From: Planctobacterium sp047947135
Lineage (GTDB): Bacteria; Pseudomonadota; Gammaproteobacteria; Enterobacterales; Alteromonadaceae
DNA: 64,000 bases
Direction of reading: 5' to 3'
NCBI GenBank assembly: GCA_047947135.1
Contig: CP170457.1
Coordinates: forward strand, 4,278,001-4,342,000
The notes below the pieces were generated by a model. That model ran no database searches, was not told the DNA's origin, and saw only the letters and a program-made list of their open reading frames with translations. The position numbers were made by a program, and so were the translations under genes. Numbering within the stretch: position 1 is the stretch's first letter; each line of letters starts with the position of its first letter. This document shows, one piece after another, positions 43,921-53,199 of the stretch.

Positions 43921-46053
43921 CTATTTTTGTCCCTTAGAAAGCACCTGCGTTATTGCATTAATAAGCTGCTCCTTTTGGAATGGCTTACCGATATGATCGG
44001 TAAAACCAACTTCCTGATAAGACTTGATGTCGTGAGCCATAACATTTGCGGTTAAAGCGATAACGGGCAAACCATCCAAATTTTTATCTTCGCGAATTCG
44101 TTGCATTGCAGTAACGCCGTCCATCACTGGCATTTGGATATCCATCAACACCAAATCAAACTTGTTGCTCTCCAGAGCATGTAAGGCCTCCTGTCCATTT
44201 TCAACCAAGGTAATTTTTGCACCGCATTGTTGCAACATCTCCTGCGCGATCATTTGGTTGATGTCATTATCCTCAGCCAATAATATCGCGACATTGTTCA
44301 GGTCGACGATGGTCTGTTCAGGTTTGTCGCTTACCGCTTCATTCGAGATGTCATAATCGATAAAGAAGGTAAAACAACTGCCTTCTCCCGGCGTACTGTC
44401 AACTTCAATGCGGCCTCCCTGTAAAAGCAACAACTGTTTTACTATGGCGAGTCCCAAACCAGTCCCACCATACTGTCGGGTCGTCGAACTGTCTTCCTGT
44501 TCAAACGCCTCAAACAAGCCAGCTTGATTGTCTTTGCTGATACCAATCCCGGTATCAGATACAGAAACCCGCAACTTTAGTCTTTCAGGTGCTTTCAAAG
44601 CCGTCAGTAAAACCTTAATGCCCCCTTCTTTGGTAAATTTCAGCGCATTTGAGCAGAGATTCACTAAAATCTGCAGCAATTTTGTTGGATCGCCAATGAC
44701 AGGGCTGTCGCTATTACCTTTGGTTTCTATGGCAAATGTCAGACCATTACTTGTGGCTTGTTGGGCGATATGATTTTGTAGCTGTTGCAATACGTCGGAG
44801 ATTAAAAAAGGAATATGTTCAATCTCCATTTTTCCCGCTTCGATTTTCGAGATATCCAGAATATCGTTAACAATGTGCAATAGCGTATGCGCGGATAACT
44901 CTGCTTTGTTGATGTACTCTTTTTGCTTGGTGCTTAACTGGGTTTCCTGCGTCAGTTCTAATAACCCCATAATACCGTTGATAGGTGTGCGAATTTCATG
45001 AGACATCGTTGCCAAAAATGCGGATTTTGCCTTATTTGCCTCTTCCGCTTTCAGTTTCGCCTGACGTAGCGCTAGTTCCATCTGTTTTGATTCGGTTATA
45101 TCACTGTAGGTAGTCAGTACACCAGCTGGTTCTCCCTGTTTATCGGTTAATAATATTTTATTTGCAGATGTAAACCATTTGCTGCCGTCTTCCTGCAAGT
45201 GTTCATCCACGAAATTCAAGTAAGGCTCCCCTGTTTCCAAAACATCCTTATCCAGATACTCATACTCAATAGCGGCACTCATGTCCGCCATTAATTCCTG
45301 GTTGGTTTTACCGATGAGTTCATCGGCATGAGAGCACCCCATATCTTTTAAAAAAAGCTGATTCGCACCAATAAAACGAAGCTGTGTGTCTTTCCAAAAC
45401 ACCCCGTAGGGCAGCGTATTTATGACGGTTTCCAGCAAGACCTCTGAATGTTCAAGCTGTTGGGTCTTTTCATCAACGGCTTTTTGTAAGTCATCTGATA
45501 CTTGTTTTAAAAATGAGAATAAATGATGTACGACAAATATGATCGCCAACGTGAAAAAGCTATATGCCAGTGAGTTGTTTAGCCACCCTTGAAAACTCAA
45601 CACATAAGGGGCCGATGCCACAACAAATTGCCATTCATAGTACGAACAGGCAACAAAAAGCGTCCACTGAACTACTAGCCCCAAAAAGAAAACCACTAGC
45701 GATAGTCTGATTGAATTAACTAATGCAGCCAAAATCGCAGCGGCACCTAACAATAAGGTCCCTGAACCGGATAATCCAAAGCTTGCTAGTCCAGATACTC
45801 CGGCGGCGAAAAATACCACGACTAAGAATGCACCTTTAGCCTTTGCTGAGAGACGATGGCGAAATAGAGAAACAGCCATAAAACAAAGTAGAATAAACAG
45901 GTGAAAAGCCATGATGGGTAAAAAACCCAATTGCGTGGCTCGATAAACTGAACCAAAAACGGCAACTGAAATAAGCAAGGTTAACCCCAACAACAATTTA
46001 TTGATCAAATTGTTGTGAATTGCTTTGAAATCAGTGCTTTGTATTTGAATCAT
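43921..46053 (-). CDS. Hybrid sensor histidine kinase with PAS and receiver domains
   Basis: A 710-residue protein from the ATG at 46053. Five to six membrane helices occupy about residues 15-165, then a coiled coil (KQVSDDLQKAVDEKTQQLEH), a PAS domain (about 190-310), HisKA with His in ATMSHEIRTPINGIMG (about 350), HATPase (NLCSNALKFTKEGG, VSDTGIGIS, GTGLGLAIVKQLL) and a C-terminal receiver (about 585-705: LLAEDNDIN, LVLMDIQMPVMDG, ALTAN, GKPFQ). It is a BarA/LuxQ-type phosphorelay kinase without its own Hpt domain, so a separate Hpt protein is expected. A TTG-initiated extension to 46158 is possible but would leave only 20 bases before the divergent ruvX start. Confidence 0.92.
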   Translation of the reverse strand: MIQIQSTDFKAIHNNLINKLLLGLTLLISVAVFGSVYRATQLGFLPIMAFHLFILLCFMAVSLFRHRLSAKAKGAFLVVVFFAAGVSGLASFGLSGSGTLLLGAAAILAALVNSIRLSLVVFFLGLVVQWTLFVACSYYEWQFVVASAPYVLSFQGWLNNSLAYSFFTLAIIFVVHHLFSFLKQVSDDLQKAVDEKTQQLEHSEVLLETVINTLPYGVFWKDTQLRFIGANQLFLKDMGCSHADELIGKTNQELMADMSAAIEYEYLDKDVLETGEPYLNFVDEHLQEDGSKWFTSANKILLTDKQGEPAGVLTTYSDITESKQMELALRQAKLKAEEANKAKSAFLATMSHEIRTPINGIMGLLELTQETQLSTKQKEYINKAELSAHTLLHIVNDILDISKIEAGKMEIEHIPFLISDVLQQLQNHIAQQATSNGLTFAIETKGNSDSPVIGDPTKLLQILVNLCSNALKFTKEGGIKVLLTALKAPERLKLRVSVSDTGIGISKDNQAGLFEAFEQEDSSTTRQYGGTGLGLAIVKQLLLLQGGRIEVDSTPGEGSCFTFFIDYDISNEAVSDKPEQTIVDLNNVAILLAEDNDINQMIAQEMLQQCGAKITLVENGQEALHALESNKFDLVLMDIQMPVMDGVTAMQRIREDKNLDGLPVIALTANVMAHDIKSYQEVGFTDHIGKPFQKEQLINAITQVLSKGQK

Positions 46054-46178
46054 GGTTGCATTTTTCGCGGTGGATAAAATAAAGATACACGCTGCTCTTA
46101 AAATTCCCAGTATTTCGGCTGATGTTTCAGTCCCACTGAAGTAAAATACGCTTCCCAATCAACAATATTGGAACAACC

Positions 46179-46610
46179 TTGTCACTCTCCGAAAATGTCG
46201 CCACCCTTTTGGGCTTTGATTTTGGCAAAAAAAGTATTGGTGTTGCGGTCATGCAAACCGTTACTGGAACAGCCGCACCGTTAAGCGCATTAAAAGCCAG
46301 AGACGGCATACCTGACTGGGACAATGTGGCAGCACTGGTCAAAGAATGGCAACCAGAGTTGATGATCGTTGGATTACCGCTAAACATGGATGGCAGTAAA
46401 CAAGAAGTTACTTTTGCCGCACAAAAGTTTGCCAACCGTTTACAACATAAATATCGCATCAAAGTGGATACTTGCGATGAGCGTCTGACCACTGTCGATG
46501 CAAAAGCCAAACTGTTTGAGCTAGGTGGATTTAAAAAACTGGAGAAAGGAAAGATCGATAGTGTTTCTGCTTGCCTGATCCTGGAGAGCTGGCTGGAAAG
46601 ACAGTATTAA
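46179..46610 (+). CDS. ruvX: Putative Holliday junction resolvase / pre-16S rRNA nuclease YqgF
   Basis: A 143-residue RNase H-fold protein (E. coli YqgF 138). The active-site Asp lies in LGFDFGKKSIGVAV, further acidic residues in DERLTTVDAKAKL and KIDSVSACLILESWL. It is essential in E. coli for 16S rRNA 5' processing and structurally similar to RuvC. The start is TTG. It is separated from yqgE by a 6.2-kb insertion of signalling and membrane genes, whereas the two are adjacent in most relatives. Confidence 0.93.
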   Translation: MSLSENVATLLGFDFGKKSIGVAVMQTVTGTAAPLSALKARDGIPDWDNVAALVKEWQPELMIVGLPLNMDGSKQEVTFAAQKFANRLQHKYRIKVDTCDERLTTVDAKAKLFELGGFKKLEKGKIDSVSACLILESWLERQY

Positions 46611-46729
46611 ATGTTGCTTGCCTGCACCTTATTTAGTACCAAAACGATAAAACCTAGCTACCACCTTGCAAGATTTTCCCTGCTAAACGTTTCTTATAAG
46701 TATCAAGTAATTTATAGGAAGTCTGCCTG

Positions 46730-47251
46730 TTGTCGTATCTTAGCCCTTTGACAAAAATCTTTTTATTGTGTTTTTTTTGTTCGCTACTTCCTTTATCTGT
46801 CGCTACCGCAGCCATCAACCAAATGCCTGACTGGCAACTGTACACACAAAGTGGCGAGAAGCTTGAATACCAAAAACTGCAAGGAAAACCGCTATTATTG
46901 CATTTCTGGGCCACTTGGTGTCCATATTGCAAAAAACTGCAGCCAGGCCTGGAGAGATTACGCCAAAAATACCAATCTCAAGGCTTACAGGTGATTGGCA
47001 TTAGTTTTAACGAAGACCAGGGTGTCAAACCACAAGATACGCTAAGCAACCGGGGTATCAACTTCGTGACTGCGGTTGACGGTGATCAACTCGCCCGTGA
47101 GATGGGGGTAATGGGCACACCCACCACCTATTTTGTGTATGCAGATGGTACAATTTTGACCGTCACGAACACCTCAAATCCTAACGACCCGCTGCTGGAA
47201 AGGGCAGTATTGGCATTGCTGAATAAACCTGTTCCTGAAAGTGCCAATTAA
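46730..47251 (+). CDS. TlpA/ResA-like thiol-disulfide oxidoreductase
   Basis: A 173-residue thioredoxin-fold protein with an N-terminal signal or anchor (LTKIFLLCFFCSLLPLSVATA). The redox motif is FWATWCPYCKKL (CPYC, about residues 64-67) and the cis-Pro is in GVMGTPTTYFV. It is expected in the periplasm, reducing disulfides in cytochrome c maturation or similar. The start is TTG with AGGAAG upstream. Its stop codon overlaps that of the convergent DUF2007 gene. Confidence 0.92.
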   Translation: MSYLSPLTKIFLLCFFCSLLPLSVATAAINQMPDWQLYTQSGEKLEYQKLQGKPLLLHFWATWCPYCKKLQPGLERLRQKYQSQGLQVIGISFNEDQGVKPQDTLSNRGINFVTAVDGDQLAREMGVMGTPTTYFVYADGTILTVTNTSNPNDPLLERAVLALLNKPVPESAN

Positions 47252-47574
47252 GCAGATAACACCGAATCACCACCACATTGCCAACAAATCTCAAAACTGC
47301 CTTCATTGCACTCACCACACGCACGGCATTGCCATGAGCCTTGTTGGCCATTATCCGCCTCAAAGTCTGCCAAAATACGCTTAACCCGCGGTAGCCACTC
47401 ATCATCTAAAAGCCATACTTCTGGCCAGGCATCAAATGGGGATATCTCCCCGACTCCACCAATAGCATATTCATTTTTGATAAAGCAGGGGATCCTGTAG
47501 CTCTGCAATAGATCGCGAACCTGCACTACTTTAAATCGGTTCTCGCTACTAAAGGCACGACAGGATTTTCCCAT
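47248..47574 (-). CDS. DUF2007 protein with C-terminal zinc ribbon
   Basis: A 108-residue protein. The N-terminal about 70 residues have the DUF2007 pattern (DLLQSYRIPCFIKNEYAIGG, then VWLLDDEWLPRVKRIL), annotated as putative signal transducing protein. The C-terminus has a Cys4 zinc ribbon, CRACGECNEGSFEICWQCGG (C-x2-C...C-x2-C). It probably binds another protein through the ribbon; the role is unknown. It is convergent with the thioredoxin-like gene (four-base overlap) and isolated from pilU by 0.25 kb. Confidence 0.85.
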   Translation of the reverse strand: MGKSCRAFSSENRFKVVQVRDLLQSYRIPCFIKNEYAIGGVGEISPFDAWPEVWLLDDEWLPRVKRILADFEADNGQQGSWQCRACGECNEGSFEICWQCGGDSVLSA

Positions 47575-47702
47575 AATCCTAAAATAATCCGTTGGACAAC
47601 TTGCAGAGTGGTTTTGGCAGCTTGAATGGTGTAGCCAAAAAATAAAGGAATGGCCGCTCCCTTACTGTTTTTTTGGCATAACCAGTCGAGTTGCCGGAGC
47701 CG

Positions 47703-47771
47703 CTATGCATGTTGTAGCAGACTCATCTGATGGGTGAACTGCGGCGCATTCAAAATATTATTTATTTTCAT
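47703..47771 (-). CDS. Possible 22-residue small protein
   Basis: A short frame (MKINNILNAPQFTHQMSLLQ plus two residues) with AAGGT about eight bases before the ATG in AT-rich sequence. It lies between pilU and the DUF2007 gene. No family is recognised; it could be the start of a degraded longer gene or chance. Confidence 0.2.
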   Translation of the reverse strand: MKINNILNAPQFTHQMSLLQHA

Positions 47772-47828
47772 GTAGTTACCTTATATTTAGAGCGGTCAAC
47801 TGATTAATTTAGGATTATCTGTTCTCGG

Positions 47829-48947
47829 TTAGTCCATATCGATAGTAACGTCAGTTAAGGAACCAAGGCTGGAACCTTCATCACTTTCCAGTTTCACCAT
47901 CAACCGCAAATCATTTGGCGATTCAGCGTTGTGCAACGCCGCTTCCAGCGTAATTTTTCCTTCCTTATACAGATCATACAAAGCCATATCAAAGTTTTGC
48001 ATACCCTGCTCTTTGCCTTTTTTCATGGCCTCTTTCAAGCCGGCTACCTCGCCCTTTTGAATCATATCCGTAACCAATGGCGAATTAAGTAGTATTTCTA
48101 TCGCGGCAACCCGCCCCTTACCATCAGGAGTCGGTACCAGTTGCTGAGCCACAATAGCCCGCATATTGAGGCTTAAGTCATAACGCAGTTTGTCATGCAG
48201 TTCCGGCGGTGCTAAATGCATGATACGTTCAATTGCCTGATTCGCGTTATTGGCGTGCAAGGTAGCGACACATAAATGTCCGGTGTCGGCAAATGACATA
48301 GCGTACTCCATAGTTTCCATCGAGCGTATCTCACCGATTAAAATTACGTCTGGTGCTTGCCGCAAAGAGCTCTTCAAGGCATCGTCAAATGAATGGGTGT
48401 CAATACCCACTTCCCGCTGTGTGATGACGCAATTGATATGTTGATGGACAAACTCAATAGGATCTTCAATTGTTAAAATATGTCCATATGAGTTCTTATT
48501 GCGGTGACCTATTAATGCCGCTAACGATGTAGATTTACCGGTCCCCGTCCCACCCACAAACAGGATAAGGCCTTTTTTAGACATGATGACGTCTTTTAAC
48601 ACGTCTGGCAGCCCTAAATCATCTGCATTGGGGATTTGAGTGACAATGCGGCGCACCACCATACCAGCCTGATCCCGTTGCCAGAATGCACTACAGCGAA
48701 ACCGTCCCACGCCTTCACGGGCGATGGCAAAGTTACATTCCCGGGTCTCTTCGAACTGTTTTTGTAAGTCTTCCGACATTGCCTGATGCACCAGGTTCAG
48801 AGCACCTGCTTCATCCTGCTTTTCCTCTTCCAGAGGTCGCATCTTCCCGTGTATTTTGGAACTGACCGGAAATCCTGATGTGACAAATAAATCCGAGCCG
48901 CCATTGGCCACCATTTTCTTTAAAAAATAATCCAGATCATGTGCCAT
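47829..48947 (-). CDS. pilU: Type IV pilus retraction ATPase PilU
   Basis: A 372-residue PilT-family ATPase. Walker A is FVGGTGTGKSTSLAAL, the Asp box HILTIEDPIEFVHQ, Walker B VILIGEIRSMETME and the His box CVATLHANNANQAIERI. PilU hexamers assist PilT in pilus retraction at the inner-membrane base. Compared with PilT it has a longer acidic tail (SDEGSSLGSLTDVTIDMD), and the PilT AIRNLIRE motif is replaced by SPLVTDMIQKGEV, both typical of PilU. It lies two bases downstream of pilT. Confidence 0.95.
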   Translation of the reverse strand: MAHDLDYFLKKMVANGGSDLFVTSGFPVSSKIHGKMRPLEEEKQDEAGALNLVHQAMSEDLQKQFEETRECNFAIAREGVGRFRCSAFWQRDQAGMVVRRIVTQIPNADDLGLPDVLKDVIMSKKGLILFVGGTGTGKSTSLAALIGHRNKNSYGHILTIEDPIEFVHQHINCVITQREVGIDTHSFDDALKSSLRQAPDVILIGEIRSMETMEYAMSFADTGHLCVATLHANNANQAIERIMHLAPPELHDKLRYDLSLNMRAIVAQQLVPTPDGKGRVAAIEILLNSPLVTDMIQKGEVAGLKEAMKKGKEQGMQNFDMALYDLYKEGKITLEAALHNAESPNDLRLMVKLESDEGSSLGSLTDVTIDMD

Positions 48948-48949
48948 GA

Positions 48950-49993
48950 TTAACTCCCGAAGCCCGGCTTCTTATCAGTGCTTTTCGCGGCTGCATCTTG
49001 AGGCGTTATCAGCCCTTGTTGCACCAGACGCTGTAAACATTGATCCATAGTCTGCATGCCATACTGCTGTCCGGTCTGAATAACGGAATACATTTGCGCC
49101 ACTTTATCTTCGCGAATCAGGTTTCGAATGGCCGGTATGCCAATCATAATCTCATGTGCCGCGACGCGGCCACCGCCCACTTTTTTCAACAGGGTTTGAG
49201 AAATAACGGCCCGAATTGACTCAGACAACATAGAACGTATCATGGCTTTTTCTTCCGCCGGGAAAACATCTACGATACGATCAATTGTTTTTGGTGCCGA
49301 GTTAGTATGCAGGGTACCAAATACCAGATGCCCTGTTTCAGCAGCGCTGATGGCTAATCGTATGGTTTCCAAATCCCGTAATTCACCCACCAAAATGATA
49401 TCGGGGTCCTCACGCAGGGCGGAACGCAACGCATTGTTAAAGCTGTGCGTATCGCGATGTACTTCCCGCTGGTTGATCACGCACAACTTATTCTGGTGTA
49501 CGAATTCAATGGGATCTTCAATGGTCAGGATATGTTCCCGCTTGTTAGTATTGATATAATCAATCATTGCAGCGAGCGTGGTACTTTTACCTGAGCCTGT
49601 TGCGCCGGTTACCAACACAATACCCGTTGGCTGGTTGATGATTTGTTTGAAGCTTTCCGGTGCACCCAGTTGATCCAGCGAAAGGATCTCGCTGGGAATG
49701 GTACGCAATACCGCTGAGGCACCCCGGTTTTGTAAGAAGGCATTGACACGAAAACGTGATAGCCCTTTGACTTCAAAAGAAAAATCCGTTTCCAGATTTT
49801 CTTCGTACTCTTTACGCTGCCGGTCATTCATGATTTCATAAATCAATGCTTTAACCTGCTTGTCATCCATCGGCTCAACATTTAATTTACGCATCTCTCC
49901 ATCAACACGTATAACTGGCGGCAAACCCGCAGATAAATGCAGGTCAGATGCTTTGTTCTTCACACTGAAGGCTAAAAGTTCGGTAATATCCAT
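48950..49993 (-). CDS. pilT: Type IV pilus twitching motility ATPase PilT
   Basis: A 347-residue retraction ATPase (usual about 345). The N-terminal PAS-like domain has ASDLHLSAGLPPVIRVDGEM, Walker A TGATGSGKSTTLA (about 129-141), the Asp box HILTIEDPIEFVHQ, Walker B ILVGELRDLETI, the His box FGTLHTNSAPKTIDRIVDVF and the PilT-specific AIRNLIRE. It powers pilus retraction for twitching motility and DNA uptake. It is the first gene of pilT-pilU and is divergent from yggS by 49 bases, a classic arrangement. Confidence 0.97.
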   Translation of the reverse strand: MDITELLAFSVKNKASDLHLSAGLPPVIRVDGEMRKLNVEPMDDKQVKALIYEIMNDRQRKEYEENLETDFSFEVKGLSRFRVNAFLQNRGASAVLRTIPSEILSLDQLGAPESFKQIINQPTGIVLVTGATGSGKSTTLAAMIDYINTNKREHILTIEDPIEFVHQNKLCVINQREVHRDTHSFNNALRSALREDPDIILVGELRDLETIRLAISAAETGHLVFGTLHTNSAPKTIDRIVDVFPAEEKAMIRSMLSESIRAVISQTLLKKVGGGRVAAHEIMIGIPAIRNLIREDKVAQMYSVIQTGQQYGMQTMDQCLQRLVQQGLITPQDAAAKSTDKKPGFGS

Positions 49994-50042
49994 GATATGG
50001 GTTCCGCTTAAGGTAAAACTTACTTAATTTTTAACAGTTATT

Positions 50043-50732
50043 ATGAAACAAACAATAGCAGAACGTCTGAAATCCGCACTGGAATCAATTGCTCAATACA
50101 GCAAAAATTCACCAAATGCGCATCAAAACATCACATTACTGGCTGTGAGCAAGACAAAACCCATCTCAGATATCCTTGCAGCATACCAAGCTGGACAACG
50201 AGAGTTCGGTGAAAACTACGTGCAGGAAGGGGTAGAGAAGATCCAGCAACTTACCCATTTGTCAGGTATCCAGTGGCATATGATTGGACCTTTGCAGTCG
50301 AATAAATGTAAACCCGTTGCCAGCCATTTTGACTGGGTGCAATCGGTAGATCGAGAGAAAATAGCCAGGCGATTAAATGACAACAGACCTGAGCACCTTG
50401 CACCGCTTAATGTCTGCCTGCAAATCAACATTAACGAAGAAGACAGCAAATCAGGCATTAAGCTGCAAGAGCTGTTTACGCTGGCGGAATTTGTAGCTAC
50501 TTCACCCCGTTTGATGTTACGGGGCATCATGGCGATTCCCGCGAAAACAGAAGACGTTGAGCAACTAAATGATACATTTCAACAACTTCATGATTGTTTT
50601 TTACAGTTACAATCCCGATATCCTAGTGTAGATACTCTGTCTATGGGCATGAGTAACGACATGCAATATGCGATTGCCAATGGCAGTACCATGGTTCGTC
50701 TGGGAACTGCTATATTTGGTGAACGGACATAG
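50043..50732 (+). CDS. yggS: YggS family pyridoxal phosphate homeostasis protein
   Basis: A 229-residue TIM-barrel PLP-binding protein (E. coli YggS 234). The PLP lysine lies in LLAVSKTKP; further signature blocks are REFGENYVQEGVEKI, WHMIGPLQSNKCKPV and the C-terminal SMGMSNDMQYAIANGSTMVR with RLGTAIFG. It has no enzymatic activity known and buffers PLP. It is followed by proC 39 bases later. The location beside pilT is conserved in many Gammaproteobacteria. Confidence 0.96.
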   Translation: MKQTIAERLKSALESIAQYSKNSPNAHQNITLLAVSKTKPISDILAAYQAGQREFGENYVQEGVEKIQQLTHLSGIQWHMIGPLQSNKCKPVASHFDWVQSVDREKIARRLNDNRPEHLAPLNVCLQININEEDSKSGIKLQELFTLAEFVATSPRLMLRGIMAIPAKTEDVEQLNDTFQQLHDCFLQLQSRYPSVDTLSMGMSNDMQYAIANGSTMVRLGTAIFGERT

Positions 50733-50771
50733 GCATGTCGCCCCTTATTTAAAAACCATCAGGAGGAAGAT

Positions 50772-51593
50772 TTGCAACATAAAAACGTCGCATTTATTGG
50801 TGCCGGAAATATGACAAAAGCCATCATCAGCGGAATGGTTCACAATGGTTATCCCGCTGAAAAGATCATGGCGACCAATCGTTCCGAAGGAAAGCTTGTC
50901 GACCTGCGAGAGACTCTGGCAATTCGCACCAGTACCCATAATCAGGATGCGTTGGATTTTGCCGAAGTCATCGTTTTATCAGTCAAACCACAAATGATGG
51001 CGGATATGTTGCAACCGTTGCAATCTCACGCTGATATCGCCAATAAACTTTTTGTTTCTGTTGCAGCGGGTCTGCCAACAGCCAGGTTACAGACAATGCT
51101 TGGCGGCGAGTATGCCGTTGTGCGCGTCATGCCTAATACGCCAAGTGCCATTGGTAAAGGTATGTCTGGCTTGTATGCTAACGCAGAAGTGAATGCCGAG
51201 CAGCGTCAGTTTGCCAATGACATGATGGAACAGACCGGAGAAGTGGTTTGGGTTGATGAAGAATCCATGATCGATGGTGTCATTGCTGCTGCTGGTAGCA
51301 GCCCTGCTTACTTCTTCCTGTTCCTCGAAGCAATGCAGCACAAAGCAGAGGCATTAGGCTTTACTCCCAACCAGGCAAGAAAAATGGTACAACAGGCGAT
51401 GTTGGGTTCGGCAGAACTGGTGTGCAAAAATGAGAACGTTCCTCTTTCTGAGTTACGCAATCAGGTAACCTCGAAAGGTGGAACCACAGCACAAGCGGTT
51501 GCTCACCTTCAAAAAAGCGGGTTAGAGACCATTGTTGGTGACGCTATGCAGGCGGCTGTAGATCGTGCCAAAGAAATGTCCGAACAACTGTAA
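50772..51593 (+). CDS. proC: Pyrroline-5-carboxylate reductase
   Basis: A 273-residue enzyme (E. coli 269) that reduces pyrroline-5-carboxylate to proline. The NADPH fold starts VAFIGAGNMTKAIISGM, VRVMPNTPSAIGKGMSGLY follows in the middle, and the ProC signature is PLSELRNQVTSKGGTTAQAV near the C-terminus. The start is TTG with AGGAGGA upstream, which fixes it. It lies between yggS and yggT, as in E. coli. Confidence 0.96.
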   Translation: MQHKNVAFIGAGNMTKAIISGMVHNGYPAEKIMATNRSEGKLVDLRETLAIRTSTHNQDALDFAEVIVLSVKPQMMADMLQPLQSHADIANKLFVSVAAGLPTARLQTMLGGEYAVVRVMPNTPSAIGKGMSGLYANAEVNAEQRQFANDMMEQTGEVVWVDEESMIDGVIAAAGSSPAYFFLFLEAMQHKAEALGFTPNQARKMVQQAMLGSAELVCKNENVPLSELRNQVTSKGGTTAQAVAHLQKSGLETIVGDAMQAAVDRAKEMSEQL

Positions 51594-51627
51594 TTGTTTT
51601 TAGCTATACTTTTATTAAGGCGAAGTC

Positions 51628-52170
51628 ATGAACGCGACTCACTTTCTCATCAATACGTTATTCGACCTGTATCTGATGGTGGTTTTATTGCGGCTTTGGC
51701 TGCAACTGGCGAAAGCCGACTTTTATAACCCGTTTAGCCAATTTATCGTCAAAGCGACGCATCCGATTATTGGCCCTATGAGACGCTTGTTACCGTCGAT
51801 AGGCTCGCTGGATACAGCAACTTTGGTACTTGCACTGTTAATTGCCATGCTGAAGGTCTTCGTGCTGAATATGATGATGGGAGGTGGAGAGCTTTATTTT
51901 ATTGGCTTGTTTATCTCTGGCGCATTAGTCGTCTTGAAAGAAATATTTTCACTGATGTTCTGGGTTCTTATCATCAGAGCAATTTTAAGCTGGGTTAGCC
52001 AGGGCTATAACCCTATAGAAGGGGTCCTGCACCAGTTAACAGAGCCAATGCTGGCGCCAATTCGACGCATTATCCCACCAATTGGTGGTTTGGATTTGTC
52101 GGTATTAGTGGCGTTAATCGCCCTGCAATTTATCCAAATTCTATTTCAGGATATGTTGCGCTACATCTAA
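51628..52170 (+). CDS. yggT: YggT family membrane protein
   Basis: A 180-residue inner-membrane protein with two YggT repeats, each with a hydrophobic helix then a conserved motif: LRLWLQLAKADFYNPFSQFI, PIIGPMRRLLPS in the first and IIRAILSWVSQGYNPIEGVL, PMLAPIRRIIPPIGGLDLSV in the second. The internal duplication is clear. The family is linked to osmotic stress and cell division or cytochrome assembly in various organisms; the role here is not known. It follows proC by 34 bases. Confidence 0.94.
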   Translation: MNATHFLINTLFDLYLMVVLLRLWLQLAKADFYNPFSQFIVKATHPIIGPMRRLLPSIGSLDTATLVLALLIAMLKVFVLNMMMGGGELYFIGLFISGALVVLKEIFSLMFWVLIIRAILSWVSQGYNPIEGVLHQLTEPMLAPIRRIIPPIGGLDLSVLVALIALQFIQILFQDMLRYI

Positions 52171-52187
52171 CACGTTAAGAGGTGAAC

Positions 52188-52613
52188 ATGATAAAAGCAT
52201 TGATGACAACAGCCGTCTGTTTACTCACCCTTATGTCAACTGCATTTGCCGAGCAGTATAAAACGCTCGGCGAATGGGATGTCCACTATATTGTGATCAA
52301 TACCAGCTTTTTAACCCCGGAAGTGGCCCGAAGTTATGGACTGCAACGCAGTAAATTTCAGGGTTTAGTGAATATTTCGGTGCTGGACAGTGATAGCAAG
52401 AAAGCACAAAATGTCGACGTCTCAGGAACGGCAGTCAACCTGCTTGGGACGAAAAAAGAATTAGTATTTAACATGGTTGAGGAAGGTGATGCAATTTATT
52501 ACCTTGCGGTTTTACCTTTCAGGCATCAAGAAAAATACCGCTTCGATATTGATATTCGACATGGCAATACCGTCGAAACCCTGAAGTTCAACCACGAATT
52601 TTACAGCGAATAG
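52188..52613 (+). CDS. DUF4426 periplasmic protein
   Basis: A 141-residue protein with a signal peptide (IKALMTTAVCLLTLMSTAFA, cleaved before EQYK). The mature part contains GEWDVHYIVINTSFLTPEVA and ARSYGLQRSKFQGLVNISVL, the DUF4426 pattern, a small periplasmic beta protein of unknown function often found after yggT. The ATG at 52188 is chosen because AAGAGGTG precedes it; the GTG at 52182 lies inside that ribosome-binding site. Confidence 0.87.
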   Translation: MIKALMTTAVCLLTLMSTAFAEQYKTLGEWDVHYIVINTSFLTPEVARSYGLQRSKFQGLVNISVLDSDSKKAQNVDVSGTAVNLLGTKKELVFNMVEEGDAIYYLAVLPFRHQEKYRFDIDIRHGNTVETLKFNHEFYSE

Positions 52614-52659
52614 TGGCCTTGCCGAAGCGGCTGAACAAGCGAATCGCGTCAGTGCTTAA

Positions 52660-53178
52660 ATGACACTGACGTCCATCATCCAATCTGACCTGTTTGGCTA
52701 TCTGGCCCTGATTGTGCAAATCATCACTTTTACACGGGCCAACGACCGCAATTTAATTCGTTTTCAGATTATTTTCTTATTGCTGCTGTCTATGCAGTTT
52801 TATGTATACCAGCTTTACATTGCCTGCGGTGTAGCAATTTTGTCTATCGTGCGCAATAGTGCCCAGCTGCTCATCCCCGAATCCAATATCCGCCACGCGA
52901 TATTTGTCTGTTTTCTGTTAACTCCAGCGGTAATTCTGATTACCGATGCACAGACAACACAACTTATTGCCAGCCTCACTTGGATATTTGCATCTATTGG
53001 TATTTTGTACCTGCATGGACACCGCAAAACTGCCTGCATGGCATTCGCAGCATCAATTCACCTGACATTTGGTGCCGTAATAGGCAGCTTACCCATAGTG
53101 TTGATTGAAATTGTCACCCTCAGCAGCCTGGGTATTCGAACCTGGAAAATCGCATCAGAAAATAAAGATGTAAGATAA
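52660..53178 (+). CDS. YgjV-family inner membrane protein
   Basis: A 172-residue protein with about five to six membrane helices. The pattern (DLFGYLALIVQIITFTRAND at the N-terminus, then VYQLYIACGVAILSIVRNSA) is that of the YgjV family of inner-membrane proteins of unknown function. It is 46 bases downstream of the DUF4426 gene and may be part of the yggS-proC-yggT transcript. Confidence 0.8.
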   Translation: MTLTSIIQSDLFGYLALIVQIITFTRANDRNLIRFQIIFLLLLSMQFYVYQLYIACGVAILSIVRNSAQLLIPESNIRHAIFVCFLLTPAVILITDAQTTQLIASLTWIFASIGILYLHGHRKTACMAFAASIHLTFGAVIGSLPIVLIEIVTLSSLGIRTWKIASENKDVR

Positions 53179-53199
53179 ACAAGCTCTGAGAGGATGACG

